Assembly: GCA_944388615.1 (NCBI GenBank)
Contig: CALXJL010000027.1
Span: 1-16,251 of the forward strand
Reading direction: 5' to 3'
Source of the DNA: an uncultured Clostridia bacterium
GTDB lineage: Bacteria > Bacillota > Clostridia > TANB77 > CAG-508
Length of the DNA: 16,251 bases
Part shown: one piece after another, positions 6,371-13,726 of the stretch
Layout: every line of letters begins with the position of its first letter
How positions within the stretch are numbered: the first letter of the stretch is position 1
Program-made: the position numbers and the translations under genes
The notes under the pieces: model-generated
Told to the model about the DNA's origin: nothing
The model's input: only the letters and a program-made list of their open reading frames with translations
Databases searched by the model: none

Positions 6371-7945
6371 ATGCATAATATAAATATTTCTAATCCTATG
6401 GATTACAAAGTTGCATTATATATCAGATTGTCAAAAGAGGATGATAAAAAAGGAGAATCGGAAAGTATATCCAATCAACGTTCCATTCTTGAAAGATTTG
6501 CAAAAAGTCAAAGATTATTGATTGTAGACGAATATATAGATGACGGAATAAGTGGTACAACATTTAACAGACCATCATTTAAAAAAATGATACAAGATAT
6601 TGAAAATAAAAAAATAAATATGGTCATTACAAAAGATCTGTCAAGACTTGGACGTGATTATATTGGTACTGGTCATTATCTTGAAAAATACTTCCCTGAA
6701 AAATGTGTAAGATATATTTCTTTACTTGATGGTATTGATACGGGAATTGACAGTACTTCTAATGATATAACTCCTTTTAAATCTGTTTTAAACGACATGT
6801 ATGCAAAAGATATTTCTAATAAAATAAAAAGTGTTAAACACAATAAGCAAGATTTAGGATTATTTATTGGTGGAAAAGCTCCATTTGGATATAAACTAGA
6901 TAAACATCATCCAAATAAATTGTTTATTGATGAAGAAGCCAAACTTATTGTCAAAAGAATTTTTAAAGAAGCTTGTAGTGGGAAATCTTGTAGAGCAATA
7001 GCTATTGATTTAACTTTAGATGGAGTACCCACCCCATCACAATATGCAATATCACATGGTACAAAAATGACAAGAGTAAGTAAGAATTGGTCTGATTCAC
7101 GAATACGAGAAATACTACTAAATGAGGTATATATTGGAAATATGGTACAAGGCAAAATGAAAAAAATAAATTACAAATCCAAAAAAAATATTAGAGTTCC
7201 AAAAGAACAATGGAAAAAAATAGAAAATACGCATGAACCCATTATTGATAAACCAACTTTCCTAAAAGCCAAAAAAATGATTGATGTAAGAAAACAAACT
7301 AGAATAAAAACACATGATTACTTATTAAAAGGACTTGTATTTTGTCATGAATGTGGTAAAAAACTGGGATGTTCTCCAAGAAGATTATCAAATGGTATAG
7401 TTTATTATTTTAGATGTAATACCTATACTTCCTATGCAAAATTAGGTTATTGCACCTCTCATTGTATTAGAATGGATCATGTTGAACAACTCGTAATAAA
7501 TAAATTAAAGGAATTATTTCAGAATTTTAATGATATAGATAAAATGACAGATATAACCAAGCAAAAAATTGAAGAACAAAAACAAAATGCTAACTATATA
7601 TCAGAATTAGAAAAATGTAATATAACATACTCGAGATTAACCTTAGAGATTGATAATATTTATAATGATAAATTAAGCGGAATTCTTTCAAATGATGATT
7701 TTAATAGAATTTACGAAAAAAAAAGACATGAAAAAGAACTAATACAAAATAAAATCATCAAACTGAAATCTAATTCACAAAATTATATTATAAATAAAGA
7801 TTCTTTAATTAATAATTTAATTGAAAAATTTAACTCTAATCTAACAATTAATCGTGCAATATTAATTAACTTAGTTGATAAAATTGAAATAGATGAAAAT
7901 AAAAAAGTATATGTATATTTCAACTTTAAAAATAGTAATGAATAA
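6371..7945 (+). CDS. spoIVCA: Large serine recombinase, skin excisionase (SpoIVCA-like, 524 aa)
   Basis: This is a site-specific recombinase that cuts and rejoins DNA through a phosphoserine intermediate. The resolvase domain begins YIRLSKED (catalytic S21, R19) and continues with DDGISGTTFNRPSF (58-70) and ITKDLSRLGRDYIGTG (86-101). The recombinase domain includes GGKAPFGYKL (167-176). A zinc ribbon follows (C325-x2-C328...C349...C361/C365), then a coiled coil (about 395-470) and a C-terminal tail. Architecture and length match large serine integrases. It lies inside a split sigK, 215 bp from one attachment core, and reads away from that end, so its role is excision of the intervening DNA in the mother cell. 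The start is ATG 6371, probably translated by coupling from the 41-aa gene that ends two bases earlier; its own binding site is weak. Key catalytic residues are intact. Confidence 0.93.
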   Translation: MHNINISNPMDYKVALYIRLSKEDDKKGESESISNQRSILERFAKSQRLLIVDEYIDDGISGTTFNRPSFKKMIQDIENKKINMVITKDLSRLGRDYIGTGHYLEKYFPEKCVRYISLLDGIDTGIDSTSNDITPFKSVLNDMYAKDISNKIKSVKHNKQDLGLFIGGKAPFGYKLDKHHPNKLFIDEEAKLIVKRIFKEACSGKSCRAIAIDLTLDGVPTPSQYAISHGTKMTRVSKNWSDSRIREILLNEVYIGNMVQGKMKKINYKSKKNIRVPKEQWKKIENTHEPIIDKPTFLKAKKMIDVRKQTRIKTHDYLLKGLVFCHECGKKLGCSPRRLSNGIVYYFRCNTYTSYAKLGYCTSHCIRMDHVEQLVINKLKELFQNFNDIDKMTDITKQKIEEQKQNANYISELEKCNITYSRLTLEIDNIYNDKLSGILSNDDFNRIYEKKRHEKELIQNKIIKLKSNSQNYIINKDSLINNLIEKFNSNLTINRAILINLVDKIEIDENKKVYVYFNFKNSNE

Positions 7946-8004
7946 AAAATATTGTAAGAGAAAATAATATAGTAAAATAAAATTATATTGAGAAGGTAAA
8001 TAAA

Positions 8005-9573
8005 TTGAAAAAAATATATTACAATGGTGACTTTATTACTTTAGAAAATACTGAAATTCAAGCTATATTAGTAGAAGATGGTATCATAAAAAAAATCGGT
8101 AGTTTAGAAAAAGTTTTTTCTTATAAAGATAAAAATACAAGGCTAATTGATTTACATGAAAGAACAATGATGCCATCTTTTATAGATTCTCATAGTCATT
8201 TTTCTGGTGTTGCAAATAATTTCTTAAAGGTTAATCTGGAAAATTGTAAAAACTTTAAAGAAATTCAAGACAAATTAAAAGACTTTAAAATAAAAAAAAA
8301 TATAGATGATAATGCATGGATATTAGCTGATGGATATGATCATAATTATTTAGAAGAAAAATCTCATCCTAAGAAACAGGTAATTGATAATGTATTACCT
8401 CATAATCCAGTTGTATTACAACATAAATCTGGACATGTTGGTATATTTAATAGTCTTGCTCTAAAGATATTAAATATAACTTCTAGTACGCCTTCTATTG
8501 ATGGTGGAATTATAGAAAAAGTAGATGGACAACCTACTGGGTACATGGAAGAAAATACTTTCTTATATTTCTTAAATAAAATTCCTCTTCCCGATATAAA
8601 TACTTTATTAAATTTATATCAAAAAGCCCAAGATCACTATCTTTCATATGGAATTACTACAATTCAAGATGGAATGGCTTATGATTCATTTATACCTATT
8701 TACCAAAAATTATTAGATAACCAAAAATTAAAATTAGATTTAGTAGCATATATTTCCCCACAAGATAGTTATAAATTTTTTTCTAATTTCAAAGATCATA
8801 TTAGACAATATAAAAATAATTTTAAAATAGGTGGATATAAAATATTTTTAGATGGTTCCCCTCAAGGAAAAACTGCATGGATGAGAGCACCATATATTGA
8901 TGATCCTAATTATTTTGGATATAATACTATGACAAATCTAGAGGTAGAAAATACAATACAAATGGGTATAACTAATAATATGCAGGTATTGGCTCATTGT
9001 AATGGAGATAAAGCAGCAGAGCAGTTTATAAATAGTATCAAAAAATATGAGGATACTATCAAGCATATACGACCAGTTATGATACATGCTCAATTTCTTG
9101 GAATAGATCAAATAGATGATTTAAAAAAATATAATATAATTCCCTCATTTTTCATTTCTCATACTTTTCATTGGGGTGATATTCATATTAAAAATTTTGG
9201 ATATGAAAGAGCATGTAAAATAAGTCCAGCAAACTCAACTTTAAAAAAAAATATAATCTTTACGTTTCATCAAGATTCCCCTGTTTTACAACCAAATATG
9301 TTTGAAACAATTTGGTGTGCTGTTACTAGAATTACCAAATCTGGTATAATGCTTGGAAAAGATGAAAAAATAAGTGTTTTAGATGCAATTAAAGCCTTAA
9401 CTCTAAATAGTGCATATCAATATTTCGAGGAAAATGAAAAAGGAAGCATTAAAGAAGGTAAAAAAGCCGATTTAATAATTATCGATAAAAACCCTCTAAA
9501 AATTGATACTGATGAAATAAAAAATATAAAAATATTAGAAACAATTAAACAAGGGGTCACATTGTTTAGATAA
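8005..9573 (+). CDS. Amidohydrolase family 3 metal-dependent hydrolase (YtcJ-like, 522 aa)
   Basis: A cytoplasmic TIM-barrel hydrolase of the Amidohydro_3 group, which cleaves C-N bonds; the substrate is unknown. Visible features are the N-terminal beta-sandwich start (IYYNGDFITLEN), the metal-binding HxH (H63, H65 in DSHSHFSG), GGYKIFLDGS (the usual place of the bridging lysine), LAHCNGDKA, MIHAQ, and a late Asp in TFHQDSPV. The C-terminus returns to the sandwich with GSIKEGKKADLIIID. Length is typical. I use TTG 8005 because AGAAGG lies eight bases before it and the family N-terminus begins there. It follows the recombinase by 59 bp on the same strand and ends in a hairpin, so it may be co-transcribed with it. 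Its presence as cargo in a sigK element is unexpected and has no obvious link to excision. Confidence 0.88.
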   Translation: MKKIYYNGDFITLENTEIQAILVEDGIIKKIGSLEKVFSYKDKNTRLIDLHERTMMPSFIDSHSHFSGVANNFLKVNLENCKNFKEIQDKLKDFKIKKNIDDNAWILADGYDHNYLEEKSHPKKQVIDNVLPHNPVVLQHKSGHVGIFNSLALKILNITSSTPSIDGGIIEKVDGQPTGYMEENTFLYFLNKIPLPDINTLLNLYQKAQDHYLSYGITTIQDGMAYDSFIPIYQKLLDNQKLKLDLVAYISPQDSYKFFSNFKDHIRQYKNNFKIGGYKIFLDGSPQGKTAWMRAPYIDDPNYFGYNTMTNLEVENTIQMGITNNMQVLAHCNGDKAAEQFINSIKKYEDTIKHIRPVMIHAQFLGIDQIDDLKKYNIIPSFFISHTFHWGDIHIKNFGYERACKISPANSTLKKNIIFTFHQDSPVLQPNMFETIWCAVTRITKSGIMLGKDEKISVLDAIKALTLNSAYQYFEENEKGSIKEGKKADLIIIDKNPLKIDTDEIKNIKILETIKQGVTLFR

Positions 9574-9595
9574 GAGAAACTATATTAGTTTCTCT
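9573..9595 (+). terminator. Hairpin terminator between convergent genes
   Basis: AGAGAAACTA pairs perfectly with TAGTTTCTCT (10 bp, 3-base loop), followed by TTATT on the plus strand. It starts in the last base of the amidohydrolase stop codon and ends exactly at the stop codon of the convergent CYTH gene. The T tract is short, but the stem may serve both directions. Confidence 0.65.
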
Positions 9596-10099
9596 TTATT
9601 GCTTTGTACCTAGCATTTCAAATATAGTTTTATCTGATAATTTCGCCATATCCGAATTAGTTATACAACAACTTAATTCTTTATCAAACCAATTAGGAAT
9701 TTCGAATTTTTTTGCACTTTGTTCGTCAGGAAATTCGATTTCAGCATAAATCAACCCAGTATACATTCTTTGAAATACATCAAGTTCAATTTTTAAATTA
9801 TTTTCAATAGGTATAATATATCTGTCTTTCTCTAATGTGTTGTATGCTGGATTCAGAGATAACTTTTCATACTCTCTCTTTGAAATTTCTTTTTCAAATT
9901 CATTAACTGATATCCCTACTTTAAATGTTTTAATAGTATATGTATAGTGTTCTAAATTATTTTCAATTATTTTTCGTTTTCGAACGATTGTATAATTATC
10001 TATATATAAATAATCTTGTATTATATGTTTTTTCTTAATATAAGTATTTAGTATATGATCCGGTAATTGTTTAATTAAAAATTTTCTTTCTATTTCCAT
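9596..10099 (-). CDS. CYTH-domain protein, probable triphosphate phosphohydrolase (167 aa)
   Basis: The N-terminal signature MEIERKF (E2-x-E4-x-K6) defines the CYTH/triphosphate tunnel metalloenzyme fold. The tunnel's other charged residues are present: R40-x-R42, K57, E68/E70, R93, E105-x-D107 and E120-x-E122. Members hydrolyse inorganic triphosphate or thiamine triphosphate, or make cAMP; length and pattern fit the small bacterial triphosphatase type. AAGGAG lies seven bases before ATG 10099. It is convergent with the amidohydrolase and follows the 10165-10842 gene on the same strand, with a weak hairpin between them. It is cargo of the sigK element. The exact substrate cannot be told from sequence. 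Confidence 0.85.
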   Translation of the reverse strand: MEIERKFLIKQLPDHILNTYIKKKHIIQDYLYIDNYTIVRKRKIIENNLEHYTYTIKTFKVGISVNEFEKEISKREYEKLSLNPAYNTLEKDRYIIPIENNLKIELDVFQRMYTGLIYAEIEFPDEQSAKKFEIPNWFDKELSCCITNSDMAKLSDKTIFEMLGTKQ

Positions 10100-10121
10100 A
10101 AATAATCTCCTTAAAAAAAAT

Positions 10122-10147
10122 AGTAGGGGTTTTTGATAAGATACCCC
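10122..10147 (-). terminator. Weak terminator after the 10165-11155 operon
   Basis: On the minus strand GGGGT pairs with ACCCC across a 12-base loop. TACTA and then eight T follow. The stem is only 5 bp, so leak-through into the CYTH gene is possible. Confidence 0.4.
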
Positions 10148-10164
10148 AAAACTTAAACAATTGC

Positions 10165-10842
10165 TTAAAACATATCTTTGATAAATTCAAACGTATGATA
10201 ACGCTTCATTGAAACAATCATAGGTTTTGGAATGATGTTGTCTTCACAGATAATCCCCATTGAATTGATAAGTTTCATTTCAGCAATAGTTGTCTCTACT
10301 GATTCATCTGGTGAGTGAATTTCATTAATAGAAAATACCATATAGGTACCTTCAGAGTTGAACCTGTCTTTTTTTACCTCTGCTCCGTCTTTAGCAATAA
10401 CCAGAAGCTTTTGATGCTCATTTGTTTGACCCAGTTCTGAAGTATCAAAAGCGTAAGAAATATAAGAAAGTTCAAACTTTTCTCTTAAAGTATGTTTCAT
10501 TCCAACAATCTGTAAACAGAAATTCTCATAGGTAATGTTGCGTTTAGCAACGACTAAAAGGATACCAAAGTTTCCATAAAAGTCTTTGTACATATGAGAA
10601 ATTGGAATAATGTACTTCAATGCATTCGGCTGTTCCAGATGCAATGCCATATTTACAGTTTCATAGTCTGTAATAGCATATTGGCTGATAATAACAAATT
10701 GACTGTTTTCCAATTCATTAAGAATAGCACGATAGTGCTTTGCAGCATTTGGTTTTAAGATAAAATAACTTACTTTGTACTCATCAAACCGTAAGTCTCT
10801 ATACCTTTCCAAAATACTTACAATCTCTTTAGATGTCATCAT
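10165..10842 (-). CDS. Unrecognised cytoplasmic protein, cargo of the sigK element (225 aa)
   Basis: I do not recognise this protein with confidence. It has no membrane segment or signal peptide and no obvious metal-binding cluster. The stretch SYFILKPNAAKHYRAILNEL, with later HMYKDFYGNFGILLVVAKRN and CLQIVGMKHTLREKF, faintly resembles a nucleoside diphosphate kinase fold, but the catalytic histidine context is not evident, so this is only a hint. The start is ATG 10842, seven bases after a strong AAGGAGGG; the frame is open slightly upstream to a TTG. By eye its GC is near 37% against about 27% in neighbours, and codon use is less A/T-ending, which suggests recent transfer. It is the second gene of a two-gene operon with 10889-11155. 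Confidence 0.75.
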   Translation of the reverse strand: MMTSKEIVSILERYRDLRFDEYKVSYFILKPNAAKHYRAILNELENSQFVIISQYAITDYETVNMALHLEQPNALKYIIPISHMYKDFYGNFGILLVVAKRNITYENFCLQIVGMKHTLREKFELSYISYAFDTSELGQTNEHQKLLVIAKDGAEVKKDRFNSEGTYMVFSINEIHSPDESVETTIAEMKLINSMGIICEDNIIPKPMIVSMKRYHTFEFIKDMF

Positions 10843-10888
10843 AAAATAACCCTCCTTAAAAAGCAATTGTAACTACTCAAAACTTAAT

Positions 10889-11155
10889 TTATAAGTCAAT
10901 TGAGTCCAGAGATTTGTCTTCAAAATCAACATAATACTCATTGGCATAGTATAACTTACGCTGTTCCGTATTCCCTTTTTTGGTTTTTACACCAACTCTA
11001 GCAATATGTTCTCCTACATAAGTTACAAACCCTGTTTCAGCACCAGGATAATTCACCAAGACGTCTAACATCTCTTTCCGCATTTCCTTTGTTGTATTAG
11101 GGAAAGCCAACTGAATACATCTTTCCAAATCAACAATGTCTTTTTTATTAAGCAT
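10889..11155 (-). CDS. Unrecognised 88-aa protein, first gene of the element's minus-strand operon
   Basis: A small acidic protein (MLNKKDIVDLERCIQLAF..., ending DFEDKSLDSIDL) with no recognised domain, membrane segment or helix-turn-helix. The start is ATG 11155 with AGAGGAG upstream. A good sigma-A promoter (11208-11236) and a short palindrome lie in front. Its GC is raised like that of the downstream gene (46-bp gap), so the pair probably arrived together. It lies 134 bp from the attachment core on the sigK N-terminal side. A role in excision or maintenance of the element is possible but unsupported. Confidence 0.72.
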   Translation of the reverse strand: MLNKKDIVDLERCIQLAFPNTTKEMRKEMLDVLVNYPGAETGFVTYVGEHIARVGVKTKKGNTEQRKLYYANEYYVDFEDKSLDSIDL

Positions 11156-11185
11156 AATATCAGTCTCCTCTCTGAATATAAATGT

Positions 11186-11201
11186 GATTTGTATTCAAAT
11201 C
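11186..11201. promoter_or_regulatory. Possible operator palindrome at the transcription start
   Basis: GATTTG-TATT-CAAATC is a 6-bp inverted repeat centred just downstream of the -10 box of the 10165-11155 operon. This is the usual place for a repressor site. The short length means chance cannot be excluded. Confidence 0.35.
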
Positions 11202-11207
11202 TATTTT

Positions 11208-11236
11208 ATTTTATCATATATTTTAAATTTCGTAAA
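11208..11236 (-). promoter_or_regulatory. Sigma-A extended -10 promoter of the cargo operon
   Basis: On the minus strand TTTACG (11236-11231), a 17-bp spacer and TAAAAT (11213-11208), with TGA before the -10 giving an extended TGnTAAAAT. It lies about 50 bases before the start at 11155. Confidence 0.65.
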
Positions 11237-11281
11237 GCATTTTAATGTTTTATGTCAATTTTATTTTCTACTTGTTCATAC

Positions 11282-11307
11282 TCACGTTCCTATACATAGG
11301 AACGTGA
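11282..11307. other. sigK att: Palindromic attachment site at the sigK N-terminal end
   Basis: Two perfect 12-bp arms (TCACGTTCCTAT / ATAGGAACGTGA) flank a central AC. The 12-bp core shared with 6145-6156 is 11292-11303. The palindrome spans the sigK codons for ISRSYV and the element's own end. The central AC is not self-complementary, which would fix the direction of recombination if it is the crossover pair. Confidence 0.8.
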
Positions 11308-11946
11308 TATTCCCATTTCTTTTGCTATTTCTTTTTGTGTTTTAGGTTTACATCCAGATAATCCAAATCTCATTTCTATAATATATTTTTCTCTATCATT
11401 TAAAACTTCTTGCATTTTCCTATATAATTTTGAAATATTAAGTTTCAGATCAACTATCTCCTCTATACTCTTATCATTATTTTCAAGTACTTCTTGCAGA
11501 GTAACCTCATTATCGTCTTTATCTTTACCTATTGTTTCATTTAAATATACTTCTGCACCAAGTTTTTTTATACTTCTAAAATGCATTAATATTTCATTTT
11601 CTATACATCTTGAAACATATGTAGATAATCGTACTCCTTTTTTATAATTAAAACTATTTATTCCTTTAATCAAACCTATACTACCAATAGATATTAAATC
11701 ATCTTGATCTATATTAGATGTAGAATATTTTTTACTAATATGTGCTACTAATCTCAAGTTTCTTTCAATTAATATATTTTTTGCCTCTACATTACCTTTT
11801 GCCATTTCTTCCAAATATTTCTCTTCTTCCTCCGCAGATAATGGTTCTGGGAAAATATTGTTATTTGATATATATCCAACAGTAAATATTGCCGTACCGA
11901 GCAAACATAATAAAACCATATATAGAAAGTGATAACATAAATGCAC
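11290..11946 (-). CDS. sigK: sigK N-terminal fragment (pro-sigma-K, interrupted by the skin element)
   Basis: This is the mother-cell late sporulation sigma factor. FPEPLSAEEEEKYLEEMAKG, LRLVAHI-KK, DLISIGSIGLIKGI, CIENEILMHFRS and TQKEIAKEMGISRSYV match B. subtilis sigma-K throughout regions 1.2-4.2. The reading frame then hits TAG at 11292-11290, inside the attachment core. The last 22 codons are at 6077-6145. A hydrophobic pro-sequence precedes YISNNN, the equivalent of the Bacillus cleavage point, so membrane proteolysis probably also controls it. The start is uncertain. In-frame choices are GTG 11946, which overlaps the GGAGG, and ATG 11919, which is too far from it. The best-spaced ATG (11938) is out of frame. 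Transcription is separate from truA. Confidence 0.93.
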   Translation of the reverse strand: MHLCYHFLYMVLLCLLGTAIFTVGYISNNNIFPEPLSAEEEEKYLEEMAKGNVEAKNILIERNLRLVAHISKKYSTSNIDQDDLISIGSIGLIKGINSFNYKKGVRLSTYVSRCIENEILMHFRSIKKLGAEVYLNETIGKDKDDNEVTLQEVLENNDKSIEEIVDLKLNISKLYRKMQEVLNDREKYIIEMRFGLSGCKPKTQKEIAKEMGISRSYV

Positions 11947-11967
11947 CTCCGAAAAACATCTATATAT

Positions 11968-11976
11968 AACTATATG
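11968..11976 (-). promoter_or_regulatory. Possible sigma-E -10 element of sigK
   Basis: CATATAGTT on the minus strand resembles the sigma-E -10 (CATACAAT) and lies about 18 bases before the GGAGG of sigK. No good -35 is seen, as expected if an activator such as SpoIIID is required. The call rests on weak sequence evidence. Confidence 0.3.
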
Positions 11977-12015
11977 TCGTTTTTTTTCGAAAGTGCATGA
12001 CCTTATTTTTTTGTT

Positions 12016-12753
12016 TTATTTATATTCTACTTTCACAAGATATAATCCGTATGGTGGAAGTGTTTTTCCTGCTCTTGTTCTATCTTTAGAATCTATTATA
12101 TCTGGAATATTTTCTGGGTTGATCTTTCCCATTCCCACATCTACTAATGTACCAGATAAAATTCTAACCATATTATATAAAAAACCATTTCCTGTAAATT
12201 CCATCACTATTCTATTATCTTTTTTTTCTATTGTTATATCATATATTGTTCTAACACTACTTTTATTACTTGTACCACTTGCTTTAAATGCTTTGAAATC
12301 ATGTTCACCAATAAAATAATTAGCTGCTTTTTTCATTTCTTCTATATTTAAATCATTTGATATATGATATTCCAATTTTCTATAAATTGCACTAGCTTGT
12401 TTAGCATTATTAATTACATATCTATAGGTTTTTTGTTTACAATTATATCTACTATGAAATTTATCTTCTACCTCTTCTGCATTTAAAATCCTTATTGATT
12501 GTTTTAGTCTAGAATTAATTGCATATGGGATTTTCTCTATTGGTATTTTTGAATTTGTTTTAAAATTAGCAATTTGTCCTAATGCATGTACACCTGCGTC
12601 AGTTCTTCCTGATGCTATTAAATCTACTTCTTCCCCTGTAATTTGTTTTATTGCCTGTTCTATTTCGCCTTGAATATTTAATTTATTAGGCTGTTTTTGC
12701 CAACCATTAAAATCTTTTCCATCATATTCTATTTCTAGTTTTATATTTCTCAT
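12016..12753 (-). CDS. truA: tRNA pseudouridine(38-40) synthase TruA (245 aa)
   Basis: TruA converts uridines 38-40 in the tRNA anticodon arm to pseudouridine. The N-terminus (IEYDGKDFNGWQKQP), the catalytic loop SGRTDAGVHALGQ with Asp52, the FHSRYNCKQKTYRY segment, GEHDFKAFKASGTSNKSSVR, and GNGFLYNMVRILSGTLVDVG followed by RTRAGKTLPPYGLYL are all present. Length is typical and the protein should be active. AAAGGTAG precedes ATG 12753, and the gap to dacA is 15 bp, so it belongs to the dacA operon. No clear terminator follows before sigK. Confidence 0.96.
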   Translation of the reverse strand: MRNIKLEIEYDGKDFNGWQKQPNKLNIQGEIEQAIKQITGEEVDLIASGRTDAGVHALGQIANFKTNSKIPIEKIPYAINSRLKQSIRILNAEEVEDKFHSRYNCKQKTYRYVINNAKQASAIYRKLEYHISNDLNIEEMKKAANYFIGEHDFKAFKASGTSNKSSVRTIYDITIEKKDNRIVMEFTGNGFLYNMVRILSGTLVDVGMGKINPENIPDIIDSKDRTRAGKTLPPYGLYLVKVEYK

Positions 12754-12768
12754 TTTTCTACCTTTATA

Positions 12769-13701
12769 TTATTCTTCGTCCTTATTTTCTGTTTCAACTT
12801 TATCAGTTATTTTAGATTTCATTTTTCTCACCTTAATTTTTTTCTGTTCATTTATATCACCAAATCTAGATGTTACAACATTTTTTATTAAGATCTTTTT
12901 CAATGCATCTTCTCTTAAGTCTGCTATCAATATTCCATCTCTAGCAACAGATACCTTCCCTGTTTCTTCTGAAACAACTATTGCTAATGCATCTGTTTCT
13001 TTTGAGATTCCAATAGCCGCTCTATGCCTTGTTCCTAATTCTTTTGCTATATCTTTATCACTTGCAAGTGGTAATATACATGCTGCAGCTGCTAATTTAT
13101 TATTACTTATTATTACTGCTCCATCATGAAGCGGTGTATTGGGTAAAAATATATTTACTAGTAGCTGTGGACTTATTTCCCCATCTATAATTATTCCAGT
13201 ATCTATAATATCTTTTATTTTTATGTCTCTTTCAATAACAATTAGTGCTCCAGTTTTTGATTTTGCAAGTTCTGAAACGGCAATGACAATTTTATATATA
13301 TCTTCTTTAGCTTTTATGATAATATCTTTATCCATTCCAAAAAATTTAGTTAATTTATTTGTCCCCAGTTGTTCTAATCCTCTACGTAATTCAGGCTGAA
13401 ATACAATTATTAAAAATATTACACCATATGTCATAAAAGAAGTTAATATAAAGTTTAAAATATTTAATCCTAAAATTGAACTTAAAGCAGTTAAACAAAT
13501 TAATAGTATAATACCTTTTAACAATTGCCATGCTCTTGTTCCTTTAACAGCTTGAACAAACTTAGATACTAAAAAAACTACTATTAAAATATCAAAAATA
13601 AATGCTATTGTTTGAAGAGGAGATGTCGAAATATTTTTCAGATATTCTAATATATTTATTCTAAATAATTCACTTATTTTTATTCCTATGTTATCTATCA
13701 T
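12769..13701 (-). CDS. dacA: Membrane diadenylate cyclase DacA/CdaA (310 aa)
   Basis: Makes c-di-AMP from two ATP at the membrane. Three N-terminal membrane helices (about 31-48, 60-78 and 84-101) are followed by a DAC domain with the catalytic motifs DGA (193-195, in LHDGAVIIS) and RHR (225-227, in GTRHRAAIG). The C-terminus is a charged tail (KVRKMKSKITDKVETENKDEE). The frame is open to a TTG at 13734, but ATG 13701 has AGGAG at the right distance and begins at the family N-terminus (MIDN). It follows the 38-aa gene closely. The regulator cdaR, which usually follows cdaA in Firmicutes, is not present; truA follows instead. Confidence 0.95.
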   Translation of the reverse strand: MIDNIGIKISELFRINILEYLKNISTSPLQTIAFIFDILIVVFLVSKFVQAVKGTRAWQLLKGIILLICLTALSSILGLNILNFILTSFMTYGVIFLIIVFQPELRRGLEQLGTNKLTKFFGMDKDIIIKAKEDIYKIVIAVSELAKSKTGALIVIERDIKIKDIIDTGIIIDGEISPQLLVNIFLPNTPLHDGAVIISNNKLAAAACILPLASDKDIAKELGTRHRAAIGISKETDALAIVVSEETGKVSVARDGILIADLREDALKKILIKNVVTSRFGDINEQKKIKVRKMKSKITDKVETENKDEE

Positions 13702-13726
13702 ATCTATTTCTCCTACAATTTTATTT

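Larger units (their letters stand above)
6145..11303. mobile_element. skin: sigK-intervening (skin-type) element, 5147 bp
   Basis: The element is bounded by direct 12-bp cores and interrupts sigK between V218 and the following Ser (numbering from the GTG at 11946). It encodes a large serine recombinase, a 41-aa protein, an amidohydrolase, a CYTH protein and two unrecognised proteins. In B. subtilis and C. difficile, prophage-like skin elements are excised from sigK in the mother cell by a serine recombinase. This one is far smaller and shows no phage structural genes. It sits near the end of sigK rather than near the middle as in B. subtilis, which suggests an independent insertion. While it is inserted, sigma-K ends at a TAG formed at the core edge. 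Confidence 0.88.

Noticed and set aside
6371..7945. Recombinase of a Tn4451-type transposon unrelated to sigK
   Set aside because: Its position inside a split sigK with matching direct cores makes excision of the sigK element the simpler explanation.
10165..10842. Nucleoside diphosphate kinase
   Set aside because: Only short patterns such as ILKPNAAK resemble it; the active-site histidine context is not convincing.
11282..11307. Transcription terminator of truncated sigK
   Set aside because: No T run follows on either strand, and the sequence contains the recombination core shared with 6145-6156.
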